Assembly (NCBI GenBank): GCA_013215445.1
Contig: JABSRA010000010.1
Coordinates: 1 to 64,000 of the forward strand
Source: Oceanospirillaceae bacterium
GTDB taxonomy: Bacteria > Pseudomonadota > Gammaproteobacteria > Pseudomonadales > Balneatricaceae
DNA: 64,000 bases
Direction of reading: 5' to 3'
The translations under genes were made by a program, and so were the position numbers. Below, piece by piece: positions 55,310-64,000 of this stretch (position 1 is the first letter of the stretch; every line of letters starts with the position of its first letter). A model generated the notes under the pieces. The model worked only from the letters and a program-made list of their open reading frames with translations, searched no databases and was not told the origin of the DNA.

Positions 55310-56134
55310 CTACTTCGCTCTAAACAACCACTGTTTGGGGTCGAAGTCATTGCTGATATTGGCGCGAATAGAGGCATCGATCGCGCTGCTGTCATAGGGG
55401 TATAAACCACAGAGTTTCAGCGCTTTAGTGACACTGGCCTGCGCCCCCAAATATTCATAGCACACTCTGGTACTGCTTGGCATGCGATCACCCCGAGCTG
55501 AAACGCCAGTGCGAAAGCCCTGCAATTTGCTCACCCGGCTCTTAAAAGTGGGGAAGATAATGGTTTGGGATATTTCATTGATGGCGATAGATTCATAATC
55601 AATCATAAAAATTCTATCTACCAATAAAAATGCCATTCCCAAGTATTTACAATGACTCGCAGGGGCCTCTTTACTCTCTATATCGACTAACCGCTCGGTG
55701 CGCTGGTAATACACCGAGCCCTCGCGGCGTTCAAAGCACACCAGTGAGCGCAATATTTTACCGGGCGCAGACATCGAGAGGCAATATTCAAAATAATAGC
55801 CTAGGTACTTGTCGATATCGCTACTGCTCTTTTGTTGCAACCGCGCTAGATGGGCGTGCTCGGGGGCCAGTTGCTGCTCTCGCTGGGGCTTGGGTCGCAC
55901 TTGCACTAAGCGCTGAAATTGACTGTGCGGCAGCAGTATTTCGTGCTCTTCTACCCCAAAAAAATCACATATTTTACGCAGTGTATTCGCCGCTGGGCGA
56001 TGCTTACCACTGAGGTATCGATTAAATTGCGGGCGGGAAATTCCCAGTCTTCTACAGACTTCTGCAATAGATTTATAGTAACTGCAGAGCAATCTCAAAT
56101 TCTGTGACAGGGCTTGATTCAATGGTTTTCTCAC
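55310..56134 (-). CDS. XRE-family transcriptional regulator with C-terminal sensor-like domain
   Basis: 274 aa. The N-terminal HTH (about 10-65) reads SIAEVCRRLGISRPQFNRYL and SGKHRPAANTLRKICDFFGV, a Cro/CI-type DNA-binding domain. The remaining ~200 residues are mixed alpha/beta (YYFEYCLSMSAPGKILRSLV, AFLLVDRIFMIDYES) and I do not recognise them. It converges on ybbP and is divergent from aspA, and may regulate aspA, but no operator is apparent. Confidence 0.8.
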   Translation of the reverse strand: MRKPLNQALSQNLRLLCSYYKSIAEVCRRLGISRPQFNRYLSGKHRPAANTLRKICDFFGVEEHEILLPHSQFQRLVQVRPKPQREQQLAPEHAHLARLQQKSSSDIDKYLGYYFEYCLSMSAPGKILRSLVCFERREGSVYYQRTERLVDIESKEAPASHCKYLGMAFLLVDRIFMIDYESIAINEISQTIIFPTFKSRVSKLQGFRTGVSARGDRMPSSTRVCYEYLGAQASVTKALKLCGLYPYDSSAIDASIRANISNDFDPKQWLFRAK

Positions 56135-56326
56135 TGGGTAAAAGTAACGACAACAATCTTCTAAGGCTAACCTAAGCCGCGACTTATCTCAACAATCACC
56201 TTTAACAATAGCGCGCACTAAGTGCGCCATAGTGCTTCAGGGTGCGTCTTGTTACTAAATGTTCGCGCGCCGCTATTGATGTTTAAATTGCGTTAGGTTT
56301 TTACTTTTATATCCACTGGAATAACT

Positions 56327-57733
56327 ATGAACACTCGTAGAGAACATGACTTATTAGGGGAGCGAGATCTTCCCATCGATGCTTGGTATGGCATTCAAAC
56401 CCAGCGCGCTATCGACAATTTTTCGATCACTGGTGTCAGTATTAACCATTTCCCCGAGCTGATTAATGCGCTCGCGATGGTAAAACAGGCCGCCGCACAA
56501 GCCAACCGGCGCACCGGTGAACTCAGTGATGAAAAATCCCAGGCAATCATGGACGCCTGCGAGGATATCATCGCCGGTAAATTGCACAGTGAATTTAAAG
56601 TTGACCTTATCCAAGGCGGTGCCGGCACTTCTACCAATATGAATGCCAACGAGGTAATCGCCAACTTGGCGCTACAAAAATTGGGTCACGCCAAAGGTCA
56701 ATACCAACATTTGCACCCCAATAACGACGTCAATAAATCCCAATCAACCAACGATGCCTACCCGACAGCTGTGCGCTTGGCTATTGTATTTGCCGCAGAG
56801 CCGCTGATAAAAACGATCCGTACCTTGCAGCACGCTTTTCAACAAAAGGCGCTTGAGTTCAGCGATGTAATTAAAATGGCGCGCACCCAATTACAAGACG
56901 CTGTCCCAATGACCATGGGGCTGGAGTTTGAAGCTTTCGCGGTGACTTTAGCTGAAGATATTAGCCGTATTGAAGAATGTAAATTATTACTTTGTGAGGT
57001 AAATCTGGGCGGCACCGCCATTGGCACCGGCCTCAACACACACCCAGATTATGCCCAGCATGCGCTGCATTTTTTGGCCCAGCGCTCTGGGCAGCCGATC
57101 AAAGGCGCGAGCCACTTGGTAGAAGCCACTTCTGACATGGGTGCTTTTGTACTGTTCTCCAGTATTTTAAAGCGCCTCTCGATTAAATTGTCAAAAATTG
57201 CCAATGATTTGCGCTTACTTGCCAGTGGCCCTCGCGCCGGTTTTGGCGAAATACAACTACCCCCGATGCAGCCCGGCTCCTCTATTATGCCCGGCAAAGT
57301 TAATCCGGTGATCCCCGAGGCCGTCAACCAAACCGCCTACCAGGTCATAGGCAATGATTTAGCGGTAACTTTAGCCGCAGAAGCCGGCCAATTGCAGCTT
57401 AATGCCATGGAACCTTTAATTGCCTATAACATTTTAAGTTCGATGAAAATGCTGGTATCCGCTGGTAATATGTTTGAAAAACGTTGTATCCGAGGGATTA
57501 CAGCTAATCGTGAACACTGCAGTGCTCAGGTAGATAATAGTATTGGAGTGGTTACTGCGCTGGTGCCTTACATCGGCTATGACAATGCAAGCCGAATCGC
57601 CAGCACTGCACTGTGCTCACAGAGCACCGTTAAAGAATTGGTACTCGCCGAGGGCCTGCTAGATGAAACAACTCTCAATCAATTACTCACCCCTAATAAC
57701 ATGATTCATCGTCCGGGAGCACAGGGTGCCTGA
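56327..57733 (+). CDS. aspA: Aspartate ammonia-lyase
   Basis: 468 aa. The start TRREHDLLGERDLPIDAWYG then IQTQRAIDNFSITG is characteristic of aspartase rather than fumarase C. Further superfamily motifs are GGAGTSTNMNANEVIAN, NDDVNKSQSTNDAYPTA-type text and the flexible catalytic loop GSSIMPGKVNPVIPEAVNQ with its essential Ser. The enzyme converts L-aspartate to fumarate and ammonia in the cytoplasm as a homotetramer. A broken asparaginase gene follows, suggesting that the locus once handled asparagine breakdown. Confidence 0.93.
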   Translation: MNTRREHDLLGERDLPIDAWYGIQTQRAIDNFSITGVSINHFPELINALAMVKQAAAQANRRTGELSDEKSQAIMDACEDIIAGKLHSEFKVDLIQGGAGTSTNMNANEVIANLALQKLGHAKGQYQHLHPNNDVNKSQSTNDAYPTAVRLAIVFAAEPLIKTIRTLQHAFQQKALEFSDVIKMARTQLQDAVPMTMGLEFEAFAVTLAEDISRIEECKLLLCEVNLGGTAIGTGLNTHPDYAQHALHFLAQRSGQPIKGASHLVEATSDMGAFVLFSSILKRLSIKLSKIANDLRLLASGPRAGFGEIQLPPMQPGSSIMPGKVNPVIPEAVNQTAYQVIGNDLAVTLAAEAGQLQLNAMEPLIAYNILSSMKMLVSAGNMFEKRCIRGITANREHCSAQVDNSIGVVTALVPYIGYDNASRIASTALCSQSTVKELVLAEGLLDETTLNQLLTPNNMIHRPGAQGA

Positions 57734-57883
57734 TAAAATGCACCGGCAGTACTATCGGTATGCAGGCTTCGGAACGCGGTGATCTACCACTTCGCTGACG
57801 GCCAGCTACCCACTATGACATTATGCAGGGTTTGTAGTGTTGCACGGCACAGATCCCATGACCGATACAGCATCAGCATCAGC

Positions 57884-58099
57884 ATGGTCAATTTAACCCA
57901 GTGCCGCCAAGGTACGGTTAATCAAACCGCTTACGCCAGTGGTGATGCCCTAAATCAGTTAGGTGTTATTGGGAGGGGTAATTTAACCTTAACGGCCGCC
58001 TTTGCAAAATTGCACTGCCTAATGAGTCACGGCTATAGCGCCGAGCAAATTCGCAGTTTACTGCTCCAAGCCCATCGGGGTGAATTAACGCTCTGCTAA
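57884..58099 (+). pseudogene. ansA: L-asparaginase C-terminal relic (AnsA-like)
   Basis: About 72 codons read VNLTQCRQGTVNQTAYASGD, then ALNQLGVIGRGNLTLTAAFA, KLHCLMSHGYSAEQIRSLLL and RGELTLC. VVNLTQC-x-x-G-x-V-N, the GVI-x-x-G-x-[LM]-T-x-E/T-A-A stretch and the final RGELT are the C-terminal region of type I/II asparaginases. The catalytic N-terminal domain is absent upstream, where the frame has only unrelated codons and a CAGCAT triple repeat (about 57867-57884). It lies 150 bp after aspA on the same strand. Confidence 0.75.
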
Positions 58100-58355
58100 C
58101 GATGGTCGGTAACCGCTATAGCGTAGTCTCCTCTGCCATAGCGGTTACAAATATATCCCGCTCCATTAATTTTGCTATCCGCATCAGCTCCCCCATTGCC
58201 TTTTTTCCATTTGTCTTTAGAATGAAGCCGACCCAGATCTGTTGACAATTATCGCGATCAAGGCATCTCTTATTAAAATCAAGGTCGAATGCTTGCTATC
58301 AATGCAGGTAAGTTAATTACCTTGTTACTGTATTTTTTGTATTTTTGAGCCTGCT
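58100..58355. other. Intergenic region upstream of nadV
   Basis: About 255 bp; should contain the nadV promoter. No riboswitch-like fold is obvious to me. No strong ribosome binding site is visible before the ATG at 58356. Confidence 0.35.
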
Positions 58356-59738
58356 ATGAAAAAAAATATCATTCTAGACACTGATTCTTATAAACTCTCT
58401 CACTTTAAACAATACCCACCTGGCACTGAACAAGTATTTTCTTATATAGAAAGTCGCGGGGGTAAGTTTGAAAGTACGGTGTTTTTTGGCCTGCAGAAAA
58501 CCTTGATTGAATTAAATCAAAATTTTCCAGATTGGGATGATTTTGCAGAGGCTAAAGAACTGACCAGTGGTCACGGGGTACCCTTTAATGAACAGGGCTG
58601 GCGCGACCTTATTGAGCTGGGTTATTTTCCACTAGAAATCCGCGCGGTGAGTGAGGGCACCGTGGTCAAAACCAAAAATGTGCTAGTGACGGTGGTAAAC
58701 ACAGATCCTCGCTTTTACTGGTTAACCAGCTATTTAGAAACCCTCTTGTTACGCGCTGTCTGGTATCCAACCACGGTGGCGACTCTCTCTTTTGAATGCA
58801 AAAAAGTGATTCAGCGCTATATGCTGGCAACTTGTGATACGACCGAGGGGCTTGCCTTTAAACTTCATGATTTTGGTGCGCGTGGTGTCTCTAGCGAAGA
58901 GTCTGCGGGGATCGGTGGTGCGGCACACTTAATTAATTTTTTAGGCACAGATACACTGTCGGCCATTCGCTGCACCCGAGATTACTACGATGCGGGCATC
59001 TGCGGCTTTTCTATTCCCGCTACCGAGCACAGCACTATCACTAGCTGGGGGCGAGATCAAGAATTAGCCGCCTACCGCAATGTACTAGAACAATTCCCTC
59101 AGGGGCTACTCGCCTGTGTCTCTGACTCTTACGATATTTTTAATGCCGTGAGTAACCTCTGGGGAGATCAGTTAAAATCAATGGTGCTAGCGCGCGATGG
59201 CGTGTTAGTCATTAGGCCAGACAGTGGCGATCCAGAGGATATTCTACCGATTTTACTCGACACTTTAGGCGAGTGCTTTGGTTACCGTAAAAATACTAAA
59301 GGCTATAAAGTACTCAACGATAAAATTCGTTTGATCCAAGGTGATGGGGTCAAGTTATCGTCGATAGGCCGCATTCTGGAAATTTTAACCGCTAAAGGCT
59401 GGAGCACAGAAAATATTGCCTTTGGCATGGGCGGCGGTCTATTACAGCAACTCAATCGCGACACTTTAAAATTTGCCATGAAAAATAGCGCGATTAAAAT
59501 TAAGGGCCAATGGCGAGATGTCTACAAAGACCCTGTTACAGATCAGGGCAAGCGTTCTAAAAAAGGCATTTTGGATCTACAACATGGCAAAACTGTCAGA
59601 ATCCAGCCAGCGCAATTGTTTAGTGAGCGCCAAGAGTCGCAATTACAAGTCGTCTATCGTAACGGCCAACTGATCAATAGAATACAATTTCAACAAGTAC
59701 GCGATAATACCGCGAAAAACCTGTTAGTCGATAGCTAA
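58356..59738 (+). CDS. nadV: Nicotinamide phosphoribosyltransferase
   Basis: 460 aa. ILDTDSYKLSHFKQYPPGTE and YSYIESRGG-type text (FSYIESRGGKFESTVFFGLQ) mark the NAMPT/NadV family. Conserved PRPP- and nicotinamide-site segments include FKLHDFGARGVSSEESAGIG, IPATEHSTITSWG, LACVSDSYDIFN, VIRPDSGDPEDI and AFGMGGGLLQQLNRDTLKFA. It converts nicotinamide and PRPP to NMN, the non-deamidating NAD salvage route, in the cytoplasm. No nadM/nudix partner is adjacent in the window. Confidence 0.93.
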   Translation: MKKNIILDTDSYKLSHFKQYPPGTEQVFSYIESRGGKFESTVFFGLQKTLIELNQNFPDWDDFAEAKELTSGHGVPFNEQGWRDLIELGYFPLEIRAVSEGTVVKTKNVLVTVVNTDPRFYWLTSYLETLLLRAVWYPTTVATLSFECKKVIQRYMLATCDTTEGLAFKLHDFGARGVSSEESAGIGGAAHLINFLGTDTLSAIRCTRDYYDAGICGFSIPATEHSTITSWGRDQELAAYRNVLEQFPQGLLACVSDSYDIFNAVSNLWGDQLKSMVLARDGVLVIRPDSGDPEDILPILLDTLGECFGYRKNTKGYKVLNDKIRLIQGDGVKLSSIGRILEILTAKGWSTENIAFGMGGGLLQQLNRDTLKFAMKNSAIKIKGQWRDVYKDPVTDQGKRSKKGILDLQHGKTVRIQPAQLFSERQESQLQVVYRNGQLINRIQFQQVRDNTAKNLLVDS

Positions 59739-60197
59739 TTTACCGAGTCTTAAATTATCAGTAAAACCCGTCTTTAGCTGTGGATAACCTCAATATAACT
59801 TCTTGGTGATTTATAAACACTGCTGAAATAGCTTAGTTTAGTGGCTTTCAGTTATGCCTAGATTAACCAAGAAGATATCCACAGCCCGTAGAAAGCCACC
59901 TTCAACTGCTCAATTTCTGATCAAATGCGGAAAAAAATCAGTAAGTTACTGATAAAACATTAACTTTTGTGCTTAACTTATTGATTATTTAACATATTCA
60001 CATTTTTTGTGGACAAATCGTTGGATAGACTATGCACAAGGCTCTGATAACCTCGTACAGACCACGTAAGATGGGGCCTGCGGCTTAGCGCTCAAAAAAC
60101 CACCACTGTAGATAAAAATTTAGTTTCTTCAACGCTTACCATCACCGGTTAATAATATATCCACCCAATACAGCTAACTGCTGGGTTAAATTGCCGC
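59739..60197. other. Structured intergenic region with nested inverted repeats
   Basis: About 460 bp without a gene. GCTGTGGATA (59777-59786) is the exact complement of TATCCACAGC (59876-59885); AACTTCTTGGT... contains CTTCTTGGT (59799-59807), complement of ACCAAGAAG (59866-59874); and GTGGCTTTC (59841-59849) complements GAAAGCCAC (59891-59899). TGTGGATAA (59779-59787) is a perfect DnaA-box consensus; ATATCCACA, TGTGGACAA (about 60015) and TATGCACAA (about 60033) are near matches. The right half is AT-rich. Confidence 0.6.
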
Positions 60198-61073
60198 TTA
60201 AATTCTGCTGATATTTACATCACGGCTATCGCTGACAAAAAACTTCTGGTACCGCCCTGGCGTTAAGGCCAACCGCTTTTTGAAACAACGTTGAAAGTGG
60301 CTCTGATCAGCAAAACCTAAAGTATGTGCTGTCATGGCGATACTCGTGCCTTGCCTGAGCATTAGTTTTGCCCGTTTAATGCGCGCATCTAACTGATAGG
60401 CATGGGGAGATTGTCCATAAGTTTGCTTAAAACTTCTGATCAAGTGAAAGGGGCTTAAATCCACCAGCTGACTAAATTCACCTAAACTTAAGGAACAGCC
60501 TAACTGATCCATAATCAGTTCTCGCACTGAACTGAGGTTAGGCTTAACCGTTTGCTGAGAGGTAACCTGCCCAGAAAAAAAGGGCGCACAGTACTCGATT
60601 AATAATGCTTCAGCCATCAGCGGATTCGTTTCAACCAACAGTGTTTGAAATAATTGTGAGAAACGTTGGTAACTCGCAGCATCCGTCAATAAATGCTGCT
60701 TAAAAGGCCGGTAGTCATCAGACTGCCGCGGCACTATGTCGCGCTGTAAATCTCCCATCCACTGGCTACTGACGAATAACATTCTATATGACCAGTCCCC
60801 TACGATAGGATTGCAAGAATGTGCATCGCCAGGATTTATGGTCACGGTTACCCCTGCATAGGTAGTGTAACGTCTGGTTAGGTTCTGATATTTGGCAGAA
60901 CCTAGATCAACCACGCCGAAGGAGAATTCATCATGGGAGTGGCTGCTGTAACAATTACTCGAGTGATTGGCACTGCGCAACTCAACAAAATCAAGCGCAG
61001 GGCTACGGGTTATATGCTCAATGGCTACTCTACTCACAGCTATCCCTCTACTTTTTCGTCTAATCTCAATCAT
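60198..61073 (-). CDS. AraC-family transcriptional regulator
   Basis: 291 aa. An N-terminal cupin-like sensor (about 35-110) contains SHSHDEFSFGVVDLGSAKY and INPGDAHSCNPI. The C-terminal double HTH (about 190-285) has LSLGEFSQLVDLSPFHLIRS, FKQTYGQSPHAYQLDARIKR and TLGFADQSHFQRCFKKRLAL followed by TPGRYQ. This architecture is common next to LysE-type exporters, and a LysE gene of the same strand starts 264 bp upstream of it. It probably controls amino-acid export in response to a small ligand. Confidence 0.9.
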   Translation of the reverse strand: MIEIRRKSRGIAVSRVAIEHITRSPALDFVELRSANHSSNCYSSHSHDEFSFGVVDLGSAKYQNLTRRYTTYAGVTVTINPGDAHSCNPIVGDWSYRMLFVSSQWMGDLQRDIVPRQSDDYRPFKQHLLTDAASYQRFSQLFQTLLVETNPLMAEALLIEYCAPFFSGQVTSQQTVKPNLSSVRELIMDQLGCSLSLGEFSQLVDLSPFHLIRSFKQTYGQSPHAYQLDARIKRAKLMLRQGTSIAMTAHTLGFADQSHFQRCFKKRLALTPGRYQKFFVSDSRDVNISRI

Positions 61074-61337
61074 TAAAGGCTAACCACCCAGAGTGATACT
61101 TTATCGTTGGGCTCTAATATTTACCCTTAGCCAGGATTTTGCGGGCAGTGCCGTGATGATAGTGCCACTAGTTATTATGACAGGATTTTTGTCGACTAAA
61201 CGCCGCACAGCTGTGTCCGGCTGATTGAGAAGACAAAATCTGTAACGACAAGGAGCAAGCGAGAGTACTCGCTATTGCATGAAATATCCGAGCTAGACTC
61301 TCACTCGAAAAATTCAACAGTAAAAATGACGCTTGGC

Positions 61338-61934
61338 TCAGAGCAACATAGTGACGACCGTCAGGCTCAATAATAACCCCATCAGACGATTAAAAGTAAC
61401 TTGAAAGCGAGGTTGAGCCAATAAAGTGCGTAAGACACTGCCTGCATACGCCCAAATGCCAACGCCCAACAGACAAATAATAAAGGATAACAAGGTAAAT
61501 ACCAGCAGGTAGAAATCCGCGGGATCATTGGGTGTGACAAACAGACTGACCCCAGACATCGAGACTAACCAAGCCTTGGGGTTGAGCCCTTGTGCCAAAC
61601 CGCCCTGCAGGATGCTAGGTGCAGCACGTTTATCAATTTGTGTAGCAGTACGATTGTTAGTCACCGCTAGTTGGTATGACATATATAGCAGGAAGGCCGC
61701 CCCTAGATATTTGAGTAAATCGGTAATCTGGGGGTGGAAAAGCAGCACTCTATTCAGCCCTTGGCCGACCAGAAAAACAATCATGGCATAGGCAATTGAG
61801 GCCCCCAATACGTAGGGTAAGGTACGCACGAAACCAACATTCACACTACTGCTAGTGGCGATGATATTCACCGGCCCCGGGGTCGCTGCGCCGATGAAGG
61901 CAAATACCGCCATTGAAAAAATAATTGAAATCAC
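61338..61934 (-). CDS. LysE-family amino-acid exporter
   Basis: 198 aa with about six membrane segments. AFIGAATPGPVNIIATSSSV is the conserved N-terminal G-A-x-x-P-G-P motif of the family, and GGLAQGLNPKAWLVSMSGVS is the conserved central N-P-K motif. It exports amino acids or related compounds across the inner membrane. An AraC-type regulator lies downstream on the same strand. Confidence 0.9.
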   Translation of the reverse strand: MISIIFSMAVFAFIGAATPGPVNIIATSSSVNVGFVRTLPYVLGASIAYAMIVFLVGQGLNRVLLFHPQITDLLKYLGAAFLLYMSYQLAVTNNRTATQIDKRAAPSILQGGLAQGLNPKAWLVSMSGVSLFVTPNDPADFYLLVFTLLSFIICLLGVGIWAYAGSVLRTLLAQPRFQVTFNRLMGLLLSLTVVTMLL

Positions 61935-62154
61935 ATTATCCTCATTATATAACCTTGCTGATTAGTCCCGCGTAGAATACACGCTAGCTTGGTGCCACTA
62001 CCTTTGCGTTAGGCGCTACTAAAAAAGCCATGATATAGGGTTAGTCGCCACAGTTATTGAACAAACTTGCTACTAATCATGGTTATTTATGTAACCAGTT
62101 ACGTAATTGGTTTATATTGTATCGATAATTTATTATCAAGTGATAGGTATTATC

Positions 62155-63114
62155 TTGGATCATATGCAAACATTAGGCTGCCTCTCTCTTGGCAGCCGCT
62201 TTAAACGACTCTCTGATAAAATGTACAAAGATGTGGCGAGTATCTATCAGGAGCAGGATATAGACTTGCACCCCAGCTTCTTCCCGCTGTTCAATTTACT
62301 ACTGACCAAGGGACCATTAACGGTTACCCAGGCGGCGGCGCTGCTCAACGTCACCCATCCTGCTATCAGTAAAATCGCCCATAAAATGCAGGCTGAGAAG
62401 TTACTGTTTAAAGCCTCTGACCCTAGCGATGAACGCCGCTTTTTTTTGACCCTCGATGAAAAAGCGTTCCAGCTACAACAGGCTATCGCCCCTATATTGG
62501 TGGAAATGCGCAAGTACTTAGACAGCATTATCGATAGCCAGCAATTTCCTATCTTAAAAGCCCTCACAGAATTTGAGCGCGCCTACGACGAACGCGGCCT
62601 GATAAACCCGGTTCTCAACGCGCTGGCGAACCACATTGATCCTGATTCCCTGAGCATCGAACACTGGCACAGTGACTTGAAAGCAGACTTTTACCGGCTG
62701 AATGCCGCCTGGTTAAACAAGTATTTTAATGGCCTGTTCAACGATTTAGACAGACAGGCGCTAGAAACCCCGGAGAGTTATTATTTAGCCCGCGGAGGCT
62801 ACATTTGGTTTGCTAAACTCGAGCAGAAAATTGTTGGTTGCATCGCCCTAGCCAACCATGACCACGGCCGTTATGAAATATCCAAAATGGGTGTCGATGA
62901 ACAGTATCAAGGCAGGGGGATCGGTCGTAAATTAATGTTGATCGCCCTACAAAAAGCGCGTCAACTGCATGCTAACAGCCTATACCTAGAGACCTCAAGC
63001 CTATTACCCAGGGCGCTTACGCTCTATCAACACATGGGATTTAGCCAAGTTGAGCACCCCAAGGGGGTCTCCGATTACCAGCGTTCAGATATCTACATGG
63101 AGTTGAAAATATGA
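62155..63114 (+). CDS. MarR-GNAT fusion: regulator and N-acetyltransferase
   Basis: 319 aa from TTG 62155, chosen because MDHMQTLGCLSLGSRFKRLS matches the usual N-terminus of this family; ATG 62164 and an upstream TTG 62107 are alternatives. The MarR winged helix (about 25-125) contains GPLTVTQAAALLNVTHPAIS and DPSDERRFFLTL. The GNAT domain (about 185-319) contains ISKMGVDEQYQGRGIGRKLM, the acetyl-CoA pyrophosphate loop. The stop overlaps azlC by 4 bases (ATGA), so it is the first gene of an operon with a branched-chain amino-acid exporter and may regulate it. Confidence 0.87.
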   Translation: MDHMQTLGCLSLGSRFKRLSDKMYKDVASIYQEQDIDLHPSFFPLFNLLLTKGPLTVTQAAALLNVTHPAISKIAHKMQAEKLLFKASDPSDERRFFLTLDEKAFQLQQAIAPILVEMRKYLDSIIDSQQFPILKALTEFERAYDERGLINPVLNALANHIDPDSLSIEHWHSDLKADFYRLNAAWLNKYFNGLFNDLDRQALETPESYYLARGGYIWFAKLEQKIVGCIALANHDHGRYEISKMGVDEQYQGRGIGRKLMLIALQKARQLHANSLYLETSSLLPRALTLYQHMGFSQVEHPKGVSDYQRSDIYMELKI

Positions 63115-63869
63115 GCGATAGCACAGTCAATACTGGATTGCACACTGAGCACTCCCGCACCCAGGAGTTTCTAAACGGTGCTATTGCCACTGTCCCACTA
63201 CTCATAGGCGCGATACCCTTTGGGATTATTTTTGGCACCTTGGCAGAACCCAATGGCCTCTCGGCCCTCGGCGCTATCTTAATGTCGCTAATCGTCTTTG
63301 CCGGGGCTAGTCAGTTTATTGCCCTCGGACTGTTAGCGGCTGGGGCGAGTATCCCCATCATTATCGCGACCACTTTTATCGTTAATTTTCGGCACATTCT
63401 ATACTCGGCCAATCTAGTCACTAAAGTGCAGCATCTACCACAATACTGGCGGGCCATTATGGCCTTTGGTTTAACCGATGAGACTTTTGCTGCGGTGAAC
63501 AATCGCTATTTGCAATCAACTAATTTATCAACTGCTCACTGGTTTTACCTCGGCTCTTTTTTGGCGATGTACAGCAATTGGGTGCTCTGTACTTATATAG
63601 GGCTGACCTTGGGTAACGTCTTCCCCGAAATGCAAAACTGGGGGCTAGATTTTGCTATGTCCGTCACCTTTATTGGCATGATGATGCCCTATCTAAAAAG
63701 CCGCCCTATGGTAGCCGCCGCTTTAGTGAGTGCTGTATTGGCTATCGTCAGTGTCGATTTACCGCATAAACTCGGCCTGCTATTGGCCTCATTCGCCGGT
63801 ATTTGTGTTGGGATCTCATTGACGATGTTGCAGAATCGCCGCCTTACATCAAAGGAGTTTAAAGAATGA
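63111..63869 (+). CDS. azlC: Branched-chain amino-acid exporter, large subunit AzlC
   Basis: 252 aa. AIATVPLLIGAIPFGIIFGT, IVFAGASQFIALGLLAAGAS and TFIVNFRHILYSANL (the N-x-RH-x-L-Y-S motif) identify AzlC, with TDETFAAVNNRY following. About seven or eight membrane segments. Overlaps both neighbours by ATGA, so translation is coupled. With AzlD it exports branched-chain amino acids or analogues. Confidence 0.93.
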   Translation: MSDSTVNTGLHTEHSRTQEFLNGAIATVPLLIGAIPFGIIFGTLAEPNGLSALGAILMSLIVFAGASQFIALGLLAAGASIPIIIATTFIVNFRHILYSANLVTKVQHLPQYWRAIMAFGLTDETFAAVNNRYLQSTNLSTAHWFYLGSFLAMYSNWVLCTYIGLTLGNVFPEMQNWGLDFAMSVTFIGMMMPYLKSRPMVAAALVSAVLAIVSVDLPHKLGLLLASFAGICVGISLTMLQNRRLTSKEFKE

Positions 63870-64000
63870 ACGAAAGCTGGTTAATAGGGGGTATGTTTGT
63901 CGCCACCTTTAGTGTCAGGTACATTCTTTTTGCACTGGCTGGCAGAGTGCGTTTTCCCAGCTGGCTCAATAAAGCACTGGAGTTTGTCCCACCCGTGGTA
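63866..64000 (+). CDS. azlD: Branched-chain amino-acid exporter, small subunit AzlD, N-terminal part
   Basis: 45 codons are visible before the right edge: MNESWLIGGMFVATFSVRYI, LFALAGRVRFPSWLNKAL and EFVPPVV. The hydrophobic start, the R-Y-x-x-F/L segment and L-x-[FY]-V-P-P are typical of AzlD. The start codon lies in the ATGA overlap with azlC. The remaining half of the gene is beyond the window. Confidence 0.88.
   Translation, partial: MNESWLIGGMFVATFSVRYILFALAGRVRFPSWLNKALEFVPPVV

Noticed and set aside
59777-60040. Chromosomal origin oriC
   Set aside because: One perfect and a few near DnaA boxes are present, but none of dnaA, dnaN, mnmG or rpmH is nearby and the box density is low; kept only as a structured-region finding.

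Overview
The window looks like a chromosomal segment of a gammaproteobacterium, probably marine. The evidence is the tesA/ybbA/ybbP divergon, tex, aspA, a cytochrome c5-type protein, DctB/DctD-type signalling, REP-associated (RAYT) transposase relics and c-di-GMP proteins. All identifications come from reading the sequence; no database search was run.

1-31.6 kb is mostly metabolic and regulatory. It starts with the end of a branched-chain amino-acid ABC permease (livM) and its binding protein (livK). A 100-bp tandem repeat made of small hairpins follows. Next come two convergent YtcJ-type amidohydrolases, a wrecked outer-membrane protein gene, small conserved proteins, a GST plus quinone-reductase pair, an autotransporter-like protein, an EamA exporter, a dctBD-type two-component system, tex, a class I glutamine amidotransferase, a TauD-type dioxygenase, a Sel1 protein, a diguanylate cyclase gene cut by an in-frame TGA, two periplasmic solute-binding-like proteins, two RAYT relics and a chemoreceptor. 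It ends with a Cys-rich MarR regulator divergent from a secreted protein and a redoxin.

31.6-50.1 kb is a visibly AT-rich accessory region that ends at a tRNA-Arg(CCG) gene at 50051-50127. Copies of the tRNA 3' end, each preceded by the same flanking repeat, lie at about 32.3 kb and 35.2 kb, as expected for integration scars. Inside are a phosphodiesterase-like enzyme, a group II intron domain V-like hairpin, three proteins carrying HEPN-type R-N-x-x-x-H motifs, an IS110 element, HDOD, EAL-HDOD, GAF-GGDEF and PAS-kinase signalling proteins, LysR relics, an iteron-like array beside a possible replication-protein fragment, and two direct arrays of a ~205-bp palindromic repeat whose stems show compensatory changes between copies. 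The palindromic repeat and the HEPN cluster are the best candidates for something undescribed.

50.1-64 kb returns to core-like content: cytochrome c5, tesA divergent from ybbA-ybbP, an XRE regulator, aspA followed by an asparaginase relic, nadV (nicotinamide phosphoribosyltransferase), a structured gap with a DnaA-box-like site, AraC and LysE genes, and a MarR-GNAT/azlC/azlD overlap operon that runs off the right edge. The liv genes and azlCD concern branched-chain amino acids; aspA and the lost asparaginase concern asparagine and aspartate use.
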